From Elmis aenea (lineage: Eukaryota > Arthropoda > Insecta > Coleoptera > Elmidae): DNA of 64,000 nt. Below the pieces are notes generated by a model. The model was not told where the DNA came from, did no database searches, and saw nothing but the letters and a program-made list of their open reading frames with translations. Made by a program: the position numbers and the translations under genes. The stretch lies in the NCBI GenBank assembly GCA_947652605.1, contig OX393578.1:58287415-58351414 (forward strand), in the 5' to 3' direction. Below, piece after piece: positions 35,591-48,366 of this stretch. Position 1 is the first letter of the stretch; every line of letters begins with the position of its first letter.

Positions 35591-36566
35591 TTAAAACCAA
35601 GAGCAACATCCACTATTGGCGGAAGAAGGATTATATGATGACTGTCTTGTAACATGAACGGTATCTACTCTTGGAATTAAAGGTTTCCGATGTTTTAATT
35701 TATGTGCTAGAGTGAGAAAAATAGCTTCTATATTATCACAGTGAGAGTCGAGTCTTGCGGATGTTTCAAACAACTGAAAAAAACAACAGATATTACAGCT
35801 TCATACAATTTTCAATAAGAATAGACTCTAGTTCGTTCTCTTTAGTCTAAATATAAATATAATTTATTTGTCAGAAACAACACTTTTAAAACTGTCCAAA
35901 AAATACTTTTAAATCTCTTCAGACTTATGTACACACTGCAAGAGTTTATTTCTTCAAAAAACGTTATATTTACTTACCGGCATGCTATGTCGGTCTGCGA
36001 ATTTTTGTGCATCGTTTGTGTTAACAGCTTGTTTATCTTCATCACATTTATTTCCAACTATGATCCTTGGAATATCCACAAGACTGTGCTTATTGCATTC
36101 TTCGACCCACTGCTTTAACGATTCGAAAGATGATTTGTTTGTTACATCGTAGACAATAACAACAGCGTGTGCGTTGCGATAGTAATGTTGGACCATAGAT
36201 TTCCTAAAGCGTTCCTGTCCAGCTGTATCCCATAGCTGCAACTAATAAAATAAATATTACGATACATGCTTACACGGATAAATATCAACAGTATAAAGCA
36301 CCAAACACGCAATGTAATATAACACTAGTTATCTAGTTCCTTACTTTAATTTCTTCACCTTCAACATTAACAGTTCTTTCTCTAAAATCAACACCAATTG
36401 TTGCTTCAGCTGCTTCCAAAAATCTGTTCTCACAAAATCTGTACGTTAAAGACGTTTTGCCTACATTTGAATCACCTACCACTATTACTTTAAATATTGG
36501 CATATTATTCGGATTACTATTAACTATTTTTTGTACACTTTGTGGAGTTATTGAAGTCACAGACAT
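35591..36566 (-). CDS. Rab33: Rab33 small GTPase, 3 exons
   Basis: Minus-strand exons 36566-36345, 36241-35978 and 35773-35591 join in frame to 222 residues. P-loop GDSNVGKT is at 31-38, [10 protein letters not shown] forms switch [21 protein letters not shown] forms switch II with the catalytic Gln at 83, then GNKCD and ETSA. The run [29 protein letters not shown] and [11 protein letters not shown] identify Rab33 rather than another Rab. In vertebrates Rab33 acts at the Golgi and binds the autophagy factor ATG16L1. The C-terminus is GCCSWF: paired cysteines for prenylation, but followed by three residues, unlike the CWC-type end of vertebrate Rab33. An alternative start is Met22. It is divergent from the V-ATPase gene. 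Confidence 0.92.
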
Positions 36567-37179
36567 ACTTAAAAAATGATAAACTAGGTAACAAACTACA
36601 GTTACATACGTTATCTGTCTTCCTCAGTGTTTTTATCAGCTATGTGCTTGAGGTATTAAACAACATATACACTTAAAATAAAATAAAATCTGTAGAATTC
36701 GACGAAAATTAAAGAATATGAAATATGATACAGCTACACGCCTTAAAACGCACAGTTTTGGGTTGTTTCATTAATTTTGAGAAACTTTTGACGTAAACGC
36801 TTGGTAGATCAATTGACACTCACCAGTAGTTCCAGTGTCTTGACATTCATCGCCTAGTCAGTGGCGTAGGCATATAAAATCGATAAGGGGGTTGACTTCT
36901 TTATAGCTGAAACAACGTAAAACGTTCTTAAATTGCCTTTTATAGGTATTGTTGTGCAAATTCTATAATTAAACCGCTATTAAGCTTATGCAAATAACTC
37001 AGGCTTACAATAATTGTAGAATGGGACACACTTCCCTATTTATGTAAGTGCAACTACGTAATGCGACTGCAGCGACGTCTAGATCATGTGTCATTGCAAC
37101 TAATCGTACTATCTAGATCATATGACTTGTGTTTAGAGCTCGTGCTGGTTAAGCTGCTGGTTGGAAACGAAAAATTAAA
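36567..37179. other. Divergent intergenic region Rab33 / V-ATPase G
   Basis: 613 bp between the two start codons; it must hold both promoters and 5' UTRs. CAGTGGCGTAGGC at 36859 is an isolated end of the MITE type seen at 48602. No TATA box can be assigned with confidence. Confidence 0.5.
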
Positions 37180-38033
37180 ATGGCAAGTCAAACGCAGGGC
37201 ATCCAGCAGCTTCTTGCTGCAGAAAAGCGTGCCGCAGAAAAAGTCTCAGAAGCCCGCAAACGTAAGTGAATCCACTACACGAAGAAAATTGATTTTTTAT
37301 TCACAGTACTCCTGAATGGGTGTAACTGCAGATCACGAGTTTTTTCGCAAGGATCAACGTTAACAGTTTTAAGTTCATTTTAATTATGTTACCATTGAAA
37401 ATACTCGCTTTTACTATTTAATGCCTCTTTAAACCATCGATAATTTTGTACAATAAAGTTGTTAATTTAATCGCAGGCAAAGCGAAGAGGCTAAAGCAGG
37501 CCAAGGAAGAGGCCCAGGATGAAATTGAGAAGTACCGCAAGGAACGCGAACGTCAGTTCCGCGAGTTCGAAGCTAAACACATGGGCTCGAGGGAAGACGT
37601 CGCTGCAAAGATCGAACAGGATACGAAGATTCGTATCGAAGAAATGAATAAGGCAATCGTGCGAGAGAAAGATCCGGTAAGCCGCTTTATACCTAATTTA
37701 GGGCGAAATTAATAAAAAATATAAGCTTTAAATTGGATTTATCGCAGACCGTTTAAAGTTACATGCGTTTGACCTACTTTACGTTTAAAGTGAAATGGTA
37801 GTTTACTCATGCAGATTTCATGTATTTTAACTGCGCTGAGGTTGCGGTGTCTCAGCAAATTCAATAAAAATCACTTATATGTGGCCGATTTTAATTTGCA
37901 TGCTCAAAAAACTGTTTTAAGGTCAGCGATTTTTTAAAACGCTAATATTATAATTTTATTTCAGGTATTACAAGAGGTTCTGAAGCTGGTGTATGCTATT
38001 AAACCCGAAATACACAAAAATTATCGTAATTAA
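37180..38033 (+). CDS. Vha13: V-type proton ATPase subunit G, 3 exons
   Basis: Exons 37180-37261, 37477-37676 and 37965-38033 join in frame to 116 residues, the usual length for this subunit. It starts [20 protein letters not shown], followed by a highly charged helix ([20 protein letters not shown], then [20 protein letters not shown]) and ends [10 protein letters not shown]. Subunit G pairs with subunit E to form the peripheral stalks holding the V1 ATPase head against the membrane sector, in the cytosol at acidified organelles and plasma membrane. The ATG was chosen because its context and N-terminus match the family. An ATG at 37061 opens a different frame and is ignored. Confidence 0.95.
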
Positions 38034-38245
38034 ATCTCTTTTGCGTAATAAAAGATACTTATTTGATTGTATTAATGAATAGATGAAAGATATTTATGTC
38101 TTTAACTTAGATGTATAAAATGTTATCATTCCATAATCCCAAGTTTTATTGCTTTAAACATTTTGTGTAGATATTAATTGCAATTACGATGTATGTAAAA
38201 TATTTGTTGTATATTAAAAATGTATTGGTCGTACTTAATTGATCA

Positions 38246-38251
38246 AATAAA
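38246..38251 (+). promoter_or_regulatory. V-ATPase G polyadenylation signal AATAAA
   Basis: AATAAA about 210 bp after the stop, shortly before the satellite array begins. Confidence 0.5.
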
Positions 38252-38304
38252 AATATGAATGTTTCTTTTTGTTTTTTTGAGAGCATCAGCAAAGTGTACT
38301 GTGT

Positions 38305-38339
38305 TAAAGCTGTATTACATTATACAATTTCTTGTACAA
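38305..38339 (+). repeat. Left inverted repeat flanking the 159-bp satellite array
   Basis: TTAA at 38304-38307, then AGCTGTATTACATTATACAA and TTTCTTGTACAA. It is the reverse complement of 46165-46200 except for one extra G. The first satellite monomer begins immediately inside it. Confidence 0.8.
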
Positions 38340-41300
38340 GAAAAATCGATTTCCTTTAAACTAAAGCAAATGGCTTAAAACTTCTTATGCACGTTATTTA
38401 TGGCCAAATTAAGGATTCAACACTTAAAAAATAACTTTTAATTTTTCGTGAAAAATGTAAAAAGTACAAAGGTTATAGTCTTTGCACTTTTTTCGACAAA
38501 AAAATCGATTTTCTTTAAACTAAACCGAATGGCTTAAAACTTCTTCTACACGTTATTTATGGCCAAATTAAGGATTAAACACTTAAAAAATGACTTTTAA
38601 TTTTTCGTGAAAAATGGAAAAAGTACAAAGGCTATAGTCTTTGCACTTTTTTCGACAAAAAAATCGATTTTCTTTAAACTAAAGCAAATGGCTTAAAACT
38701 TCTTATGCACGTTATTTATGGCCAAATTAAGGATTTAACACTTAAAAAATGACTTTTAATTTTTCGTGAAAAATGGAAAAAGTACAAAGGCTATAGTCTT
38801 TGCACTTTTTTCAACAAAAAAATCGATTTTCTTTAAACTAAAGCAAATGGCTTAAAACTTCTTATGCACGTTATTTATGGCCAAATTAAGGATTTAACAC
38901 TTAAAAAATGACTTTTAATTTTTCGTGAAAAATGGAAAAAGTACAAAGGCTATAGTCTTTGCACTTTTTTCGACAAAAAAATCGATTTTCTTTAAACTAA
39001 AGCAAATGGCTTAAAACTTCTTATGCACGTTATTTATGGAAAAATTAAGGATTTAACACTTAAAAAATGACTTTTAATTTTTCGTGAAAAATGGAAAAAG
39101 TACAAAGGCTATAGTCTTTGCACTTTTTTCGACAAAAAAATCGATTTTCTTTAAACTAAAGCAAATGGCTTAAAACTTCTTATGCACGTTATTTATGGCC
39201 AAATTAAGGATTTAACACTTAAAAAATGACTTTTAATTTTTCGTGAAAAATGGAAAAAGTACAAAGGCTATAGTCTTTGCACTTTTTTCGACAAAAAAAT
39301 CGATTTTCTTTAAACTAAAGCAAATGGCTTAAAACTTCTTATGCACGTTATTTATGGCCAAATTAAGGATTTAAACACTTAAAAAATGACTTTTAATTTT
39401 TTGTGAAAAATGGAAAAAGTACAAAGGCTATAGTCTTTGCACTTTTTTCGACAAAAAAATCGATTTTCTTTAAACTAAACCGAATGGCTTAAAACTTCTT
39501 CTACACGTTATTTATGGCCAAATTAAGGATTAAACACTTAAAAAATGACTTTTAATTTTTCGTGAAAAATGGAAAAAGTACAAAGGCTATAGTCTTTGCA
39601 CTTTTTTCGACAAAAAAATCGATTTTCTTTAAACTAAAGCAAATGGCTTAAAACTTCTTATGCACGTTATTTATGGCCAAATTAAGGATTTAACACTTAA
39701 AAAATGACTTTTAATTTTTCGTGAAAAATGGAAAAAGTACAAAGGCTATAGTCTTTGCACTTTTTTCGACAAAAAAATCGATTTTCTTTAAACTAAAGCA
39801 AATGGCTTAAAACTTCTTATGCACGTTATTTATGGAAAAATTAAGGATTTAACACTTAAAAAATGACTTTTAATTTTTCGTGAAAAATGGAAAAAGTACA
39901 AAGGCTATAGTCTTTGCACTTTTTTCGACAAAAAAATCGATTTTCTTTAAACTAAAGCAAATGGCTTAAAACTTCTTATGCACGTTATTTATGGCCAAAT
40001 TAAGGATTTAACACTTAAAAAATGACTTTTAATTTTTCGTGAAAAATGGAAAAAGTACAAAGGCTATAGTCTTTGCACTTTTTTCGACAAAAAAATCGAT
40101 TTTCTTTAAACTAAAGCAAATGGCTTAAAACTTCTTATGCACGTTATTTATGGCCAAATTAAGGATTTAACACTTAAAAAATGACTTTTAATTTTTCGTG
40201 AAAAATGGAAAAAGTACAAAGGCTAGTCTTTGCACTTTTTTCGACAAAAAAATCGATTTTCTTTAAACTAAAGCAAATGGCTTAAAACTTCTTATGCACG
40301 TTATTTATGGCCAAATTAAGGATTTAACTCTAAAAAATGACTTAATTTTTCGTGAAAAATGGAAAAAGTACAAAGGCTATAGTCCTTGCACTTTTTTCGA
40401 CAAAAAAATCGATTTTCTTTAAACTAAAGCAAATGGCTTAAAACTTCTTATGCACGTTATTTATGGCCAAATTAAGGATTTAACACTTAAAAAATGACTT
40501 TTAATTTTTCGTGAAAAATGGAAAAAGTACAAAGGCTATAGTCTTTGCACTTTTTTCGACAAAACAATCGATTTTCTTTAAACTAAAGCAAATGGCTTAG
40601 AACTTCTTATGCACGTTATTTATGGCCAAATTAAGGATTTAACACTAAAAAATGACTTTTAATTTTTCGCGAAAAATGGAAAAAGTACAAAGGCTATAGT
40701 CTTTGCACTTTTTTCGACAAAAAAATCGATTTTCTTTAAACTAAAGCAAATGGCTTAAAACTTCTTATGCACGTTATTTATGGCCAAATTAAGGATTTAA
40801 CTCTAAAAAATGACTTAATTTTTCGTGAAAAATGGAAAAAGTACAAAGGCTATAGTCTTTGCACTTTTTTCGACAAAAAAATCGATTTTCTTTAAACTAA
40901 AGCAAATGGCTTAAAACTTCTTATGCACGTTATTTATGGCCAAATTAAGGATTTAACACTTAAAAAATGACTTAATTTTTCGTGAAAAATGGAAAAAGTA
41001 CAAAGGCTATAGTCTTTGCACTTTTTTCGACAAAAAAAATCGATTTTCTTTAAACTAAAGCAAATGGCTTAAAACTTCTTATGCACGTTATTTATGGCCA
41101 AATTAAGGATTTAACACTTAAAAAATTACTTTTAATTTTTCGTGAAAAATGGAAAAAGTACAAAGGCTATAGTCTTTGCACTTTTTTCGACAAAAAAATC
41201 GATTTTCTTTAAACTAAAGCAAATGGCTTAAAACTTCTTATGCACGTTATTTATGGCCAAATTAAGGATTTAACACTTAAAAAATGACTTTTAATTTTTC

Positions 41301-44300
41301 GTGAAAAATGGAAAAAGTACAAAGGCTATAGTCTTTGCACTTTTTTCGACAAAAAAATCGATTTTCTTTAAACTAAAGCAAATGGCTTAAAACTTCTTAT
41401 GCACGTTATTTATGGCCAAATTAAGGATTTAACACTTAAAAAATTACTTTTAATTTTTCGTGAAAAATGGAAAAAGTACAAAGGCTATAGTCTTTGCACT
41501 TTTTTCGACAAAAAAATCGATTTTCTTTAAACTAAAGCAAATGGCTTAAAACTTCTTATGCACGTTATTTATGGCCAAATTAAGGATTTAACACTTAAAA
41601 AATGACTTTTAATTTTTCGTGAAAAATGGAAAAAGTACAAAGGCTATAGTCTTTGCACTTTTTTCGACAAAAAAATCGATTTTCTTAAAACTAAAGCAAA
41701 TGGCTTAAAACTTCTTATGCACGTTATTTATGGCCAAATTAAGGATTTAACACTTAAAAAAGGACTTTTAATTTTTCGTGAAAAATGGAAAAGTACAAAG
41801 GCTATATATAGTCTTTGCACTTTTTTCGACAAAAAAATCGATTTTCTTTAAACTAAAGCAAATGGCTTAAAACTTCTTATGCACGTTATTTATGGCCAAA
41901 TTAAGGATTTAACACTTAAAAAATTACTTTTAATTTTTCGTGAAAAATGGAAAAAGTACAAAGGCTATAGTCTTTGCACTTTTTTCGACAAAAAAATCGA
42001 TTTTCTTTAAACTAAAGCAAATGGCTTAAAACTTCTTATGCACGTTATTTATGGCCAAATTAAGGATTTAACACTTAAAAAATGACTTTTAATTTTTCGT
42101 GAAAAATGGAAAAAGTACAAAGGCTATAGTCTTTGCACTTTTTTCGACAAAAAAATCGATTTTCTTTAAACTAAAGCAAATGGCTTAAAACTTCTTATGC
42201 ACGTTATTTATGGCCAAATTAAGGATTTAACACTTAAAAAATTACTTTTAATTTTTCGTGAAAAATGGAAAAAGTACAAAGGCTATAGTCTTTGCACTTT
42301 TTTCGACAAAAAAATCGATTTTCTTTAAACTAAAGCAAATGGCTTAAAACTTCTTATGCACGTTATTTATGGCCAAATTAAGGATTTAACACTTAAAAAA
42401 TGACTTTTAATTTTTCGTGAAAAATGGAAAAAGTACAAAGGCTATAGTCTTTGCACTTTTTTCGACAAAAAAATCGATTTTCTTTAAACTAAAGCAAATG
42501 GCTTAAAACTTCTTATGCACGTTATTTATGGCCAAATTAAGGATTTAACACTTAAAAAATGACTTTTAATTTTTCGTGAAAAATGGAAAAAGTACAAAGG
42601 CTATAGTCTTTGCACTTTTTTCGACAAAAAAATCGATTTTCTTAAAACTAAAGCAAATGGCTTAAAACTTCTTATGCACGTTATTTATGGCCAAATTAAG
42701 GATTTAACACTTAAAAAAGGACTTTTAATTTTTCGTGAAAAATGGAAAAGTACAAAGGCTATATATAGTCTTTGCACTTTTTTCGACAAAAAAATCGATT
42801 TTCTTTAAACTAAAGCAAATGGCTTAAAACTTCTTATGCACGTTATTTATGGCCAAATTAAGGATTTAACACTTAAAAAATTACTTTTAATTTTTCGTGA
42901 AAAATGGAAAAAGTACAAAGGCTATAGTCTTTGCACTTTTTTCGACAAAAAAATCGATTTTCTTAAAACTAAAGCAAATGGCTTAAAACTTCTTATGCAC
43001 GTTATTTATGGCCAAATTAAGGATTTAACACTTAAAAAAGGACTTTTAATTTTTCGTGAAAAATGGAAAAGTACAAAGGCTATAGTCTTTGCACTTTTTT
43101 CGACAAAAAAATCGATTTTCTTTAAACTAAAGCAAATGGCTTAAAACTTCTTATGCACGTTATTTATGGCCAAATTAAGGATTTAACACTTAAAAAATTA
43201 CTTTTAATTTTTCGTGAAAAATGGAAAAAGTACAAAGGCTATAGTCTTTGCACTTTTTTCGACAAAAAAATCGATTTTCTTTAAACTAAAGCAAATGGCT
43301 TAAAACTTCTTATGCACGTTATTTATGGCCAAATTAAGGATTTAACACTTAAAAAATTACTTTTAATTTTTCGTGAAAAATGGAAAAAGTACAAAGGCTT
43401 ATAGTCTTTGCACTTTTTTCGACAAAAAAATCGATTTTCTTTAAACTAAAGCAAATGGCTTAAAACTTCTTATGCACGTTATTTATGGCCAAATTAAGGA
43501 TTTAACACTTAAAAAATTACTTTTAATTTTTCGTGAAAAATGGAAAAAGTACAAAGGCTTATAGTCTTTGCACTTTTTTCGACAAAAAAATCGATTTTCT
43601 TTAAACTAAAGCAAATGGCTTAAAACTTCTTATGCACGTTATTTATGGCCAAATTAAGGATTTAACACTTAAAAAATGACTTTTAATTTTTCGTGAAAAA
43701 TGGAAAAAGTACAAAGGCTATAGTCTTTGCACTTTTTTCGACAAAAAAATCGATTTTCTTAAAACTAAAGCAAGTGGCTTAAAACTTCTTATGCACGTTA
43801 TTTATGGCCAAATTAAGGATTTAAGACTTAAAAAATTACTTTTAATTTTTCGTGAAAAATGGAAAAGTACAAAGGCTATAGTCTTTGCACTTTTTTCGAC
43901 AAAAAAATCGATTTTCTTTAAACTAAAGCAAATGGCTTAAAACTTCTTATGCACGTTATTTATGGCCAAATTAAGGATTTAACACTTAAAAAATGACTTT
44001 TAATTTTTCGTGAAAAATGGAAAAAGTACAAAGGCTATAGTCTTTGCACTTTTTTCGACAAAAAAATCGATTTTCTTAAAACTAAAGCAAATGGCTTAAA
44101 ACTTCTTATGCACGTTATTTATGGCCAAATTAAGGATTTAACACTTAAAAAATTACTTTTAATTTTTCGTGAAAAATGGAAAAAGTACAAAGGCTATAGT
44201 CTTTGCACTTTTTTCGACAAAAAAATCGATTTTCTTTAAACTAAAGCAAATGGCTTAAAACTTCTTATGCACGTTATTTATGGCCAAATTAAGGATTTAA

Positions 44301-46097
44301 CACTTAAAAAATGACTTTTAATTTTTCGTGAAAAATGGAAAAAGTACAAAGGCTATAGTCTTTGCACTTTTTTCGACAAAAAAATCGATTTTCTTTAAAC
44401 TAAAGCAAATGGCTTAAAACTTCTTATGCACGTTATTTATGGCCAAATTAAGGATTTAACACTTAAAAAATGACTTTTAATTTTTCGTGAAAAATGGAAA
44501 AAGTACAAAGGCTATAGTCTTTGCACTTTTTTCGACAAAAAAATCGATTTTCTTAAAACTAAAGCAAATGGCTTAAAACTTCTTATGCACGTTATTTATG
44601 GCCAAATTAAGGATTTAACACTTAAAAAATTACTTTTAATTTTTCGTGAAAAATGGAAAAAGTACAAAGGCTATATATAGTCTTTGCACTTTTTTCGACA
44701 AAAAAATCGATTTTCTTTAAACTAAAGCAAATGGCTTAAAACTTCTTATGCACGTTATTTATGGCCAAATTAAGGATTTAACACTTAAAAAATGACTTTT
44801 AATTTTTCGTGAAAAATGGAAAAAGTACAAAGGCTATAGTCTTTGCACTTTTTTCGACAAAAAAATCGATTTTCTTTAAACTAAAGCAAATGGCTTAAAA
44901 CTTCTTATGCACGTTATTTATGGCCATATTAAGGATTTAACACTTAGAAAATGACTTTTAATTTTTCGTGAAAAATGGAAAAAGTACAAAGGCTGTAGTC
45001 TTTGCACTTTTTTCGACAAAAAAATCGATTTTCTTAAAACTAAAGCAAATGGCTTAAAACTTCTTATGCACGTTATTTATGGCCAAATTAAGGATTTAAC
45101 ACTTAAAAAATTACTTTTAATTTTTCGTGAAAAATGGAAAAAGTACAAAGGCTATAGTCTTTGCACTTTTTTCGACAAAAAAATCGATTTTCTTAAAACT
45201 AAAGCAAATGGCTTAAAACTTCTTATGCACGTTATTTATGGCCATATTAAGGATTTAACACTTAGAAAATGACTTTTAATTTTTCGTGAAAAATGGAAAA
45301 AGTACAAAGGCTGTAGTCTTTGCACTTTTTTCGACAAAAAAATCGATTTTCTTAAAACTAAAGCAAATGGCTTAAAACTTCTTATGCACGTTATTTATGG
45401 CCAAATTAAGGATTTAACACTTAAAAAATTACTTTTAATTTTTCGTGAAAAATGGAAAAAGTACAAAGGCTATAGTCTTTGCACTTTTTTCGACAAAAAA
45501 ATCGATTTTCTTAAAACTAAAGCAAATGGCTTAAAACTTCTTATGCACGTTATTTATGGCCAAATTAAGGATTTAACACTTAAAAAATGACTTTTAATTT
45601 TTCGTGAAAAATGGAAAAGTACAAAGGCTGTAGTCTTTGCACTTTTTTCGACAAAAAAATCGATTTTCTTAAAACTAAAGCAAATGGCTTAAAACTTCTT
45701 ATGCACGGTATTTATGGCCAAATTAAGGATTTAACACTTAAAAAATTACTTTTAATTTTTCGTGAAAAATGGAAAAAGTACAAAGGCTATATATAGTCTT
45801 TGCACTTTTTTCGACAAAAAAATCGATTTTCTTTAAACTAAAGCAAATGGCTTAAAACTTCTTATGCACGTTATTTATGGCCAAATTAAGGATTTAACAC
45901 TTAAAAAATGACTTTTAATTTTTCGTGAAAAATGGAAAAAGTACAAAGGCTTATAGTCTTTGCACTTTTTTCGACAAAAAAATCGATTTTCTTTAAACTA
46001 AAGCAAATGGCTTAAAACTTCTTATGCACGTTATTTATGGCCAAATTAAGGATTATCAGACTTAAAAAATGACTTAATTTTTCGTGAAAAATGGTAA
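38340..46097 (+). repeat. 159-bp satellite array, about 49 copies
   Basis: Head-to-tail monomers of 158-160 bp containing GTCTTTGCACTTTTTTCGAC, AAAAAAATCGATTTTCTTTA, CTTATGCACGTTATTTATGG and AATTTTTCGTGAAAAATGGA. Interior copies are nearly identical; edge copies differ. Sequence variants recur at multiples of the unit. CTAAACCGAATGG is at about 38517 and 39473 (six units). A GGACTT plus CTATATATAG variant is at about 41760-41810 and 42715-42767 (six units). CTTAGAAAATG recurs two units apart near 44945 and 45262. Higher-order repeats are therefore present. The unit equals 53 codons, so copies with TTACTT instead of TGACTT string into ORFs (42836-43144, 45066-45590) that I do not regard as genes. 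Confidence 0.95.
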
Positions 46098-46164
46098 AAG
46101 TACGCACAATCTAGAAACAAGCCCATCTGTATGCTATTTGCTGTGTGAAACTACGCAATTTAGA

Positions 46165-46201
46165 TTGTACAAGAAATTGTATAATGTAATACAGCCTTTA
46201 A
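46165..46201 (-). repeat. Right inverted repeat flanking the 159-bp satellite array
   Basis: TTGTACAAGAAATTGTATAA followed by TGTAATACAGCC, then TTAA at 46198-46201. It pairs with 38305-38339. About 67 bp of non-satellite sequence separate it from the last monomer. Confidence 0.8.
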
Positions 46202-46429
46202 ATAATTGCTTTTACCTGATTCACGATTTAAGTATAGTAAGTGTAGAACCAACCAATTCAATATTAGACACAGGTGCAAAATTACTGTTAATAGTTGATA
46301 TTAATATCCAAAATACATTACAAATATGTTCTAAAGGATTAAAATATATAATTGAAAAAATATGACACATTTATATGCAATATTTACAAATTAAAACCTT
46401 CATGGAATGTAACTTAATCGCAGTTTTTT

Positions 46430-47526
<1,097 letters not shown>

Positions 47527-47653
47527 TTAATACTAAACACATTATGTAGGCACTACATGGTAATGTTGCTTATCATAAAAGTTACTAACTTAAATTTAAA
47601 GTCCTGTCAGCTGTTTTTGACATGTAAACATAACAAAGTTATTTTCTTAAAAC
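47527..47653. promoter_or_regulatory. Short bidirectional promoter region Dpm1 / kappaB-Ras
   Basis: The start codons of the two divergent genes are only 127 bp apart (342 bp if Dpm1 starts at 47311), so both promoters must overlap here. No specific factor site is asserted. Confidence 0.6.
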
Positions 47654-48366
47654 ATGGGTAAAACTTCAAAAGTTGTGGTTTGTGGAATGAAAGGTGTCGG
47701 GAAAACCTCAATATTGGAACAAGTTATTTATGGCAATGTAACTGCAGGAACTGTAAGTTCATAACCCCAAATATTTATTACAAGGTAACAGTTCATTAAT
47801 TTTAGGAGCTTTACCCAACCATAGAAGATATATACGTCGCCAATATTGAGTCAGATCGTGGCACCAAGGAAAAGTTGCGATTTTATGATACCGCCGGCAT
47901 TGAACATTCTCAAACTAGCACCGCGAATGGTACCACGAATCAACAGTTACCCCGACACTATTTAGTACTTGCCGATGGTTATATATTGGTGTACGACACC
48001 GACAAGCCAGAATCTCTTGATGTTTTAGTGTCTCTCAAAAAAGACATCGATAAAAATAAAGACAAGAAAGAGGTAGGATATTTGAGAGCTCTATTTTGTG
48101 GTTATTAATAATCTAAATTGTAGGTGACAATAATTGTGATTGGGAATAGAACGAGAGAGACTGAAGTGAATGATTTTGAGTCGACTTCGAGCAAAGCTGC
48201 CGCGTGGTGTATAAGGGAAAAAGTTCGTCATTTTAGTGCTTCCGCTATGCAGCGTACTTCGTTGTATGAGGCCTTTATTTATTTGGCCAGTAGACTGAAC
48301 CCACCACCTAGTAAAAGTTCGTTTCCGCAGTTATCAAGAAAAGTGCTCACAAAGGATTCTAGTTAA
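47654..48366 (+). CDS. NKIRAS: NF-kappaB inhibitor-interacting Ras-like protein (kappaB-Ras), 3 exons
   Basis: Exons 47654-47752, 47806-48072 and 48124-48366 join in frame to 202 residues. It matches vertebrate NKIRAS1/2: MGKTSKVVVCGMKGVGKTS, LEQVIYGN, EDIYVANIESDRG, LPRHYLVLADGYILVYDTD, DKNKDKKEVTIIVIGN and a C-terminal FIYLASRLNPP with SRK. kappaB-Ras proteins bind IkappaB and restrain NF-kappaB signalling; they also affect Ral. The P-loop is at 11-19. Switch II is DTAG (61-64) followed by Ile, so the Gln needed for GTP hydrolysis in Ras is absent, as in the family. An insert rich in Thr/Asn/Gln (SQTSTANGTTNQQ) lies before LPRH. The base-recognition NKxD motif is NRTR at 130-133. There is no C-terminal CaaX box. 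Confidence 0.92.

Noticed and set aside
36859..36871. CAGTGGCGTAGGC, a MITE-type end
   Set aside because: No partner end found within the region, so only mentioned as an isolated terminus.
37061..37315. 84-codon ORF overlapping the first V-ATPase G exon
   Set aside because: Out of frame with the conserved protein; the subunit G start at 37180 gives the exact family N-terminus.
46084..46365. 93-codon plus-strand ORF at the satellite border
   Set aside because: Begins inside the last satellite monomer, crosses the right inverted repeat, and has no recognisable motif.
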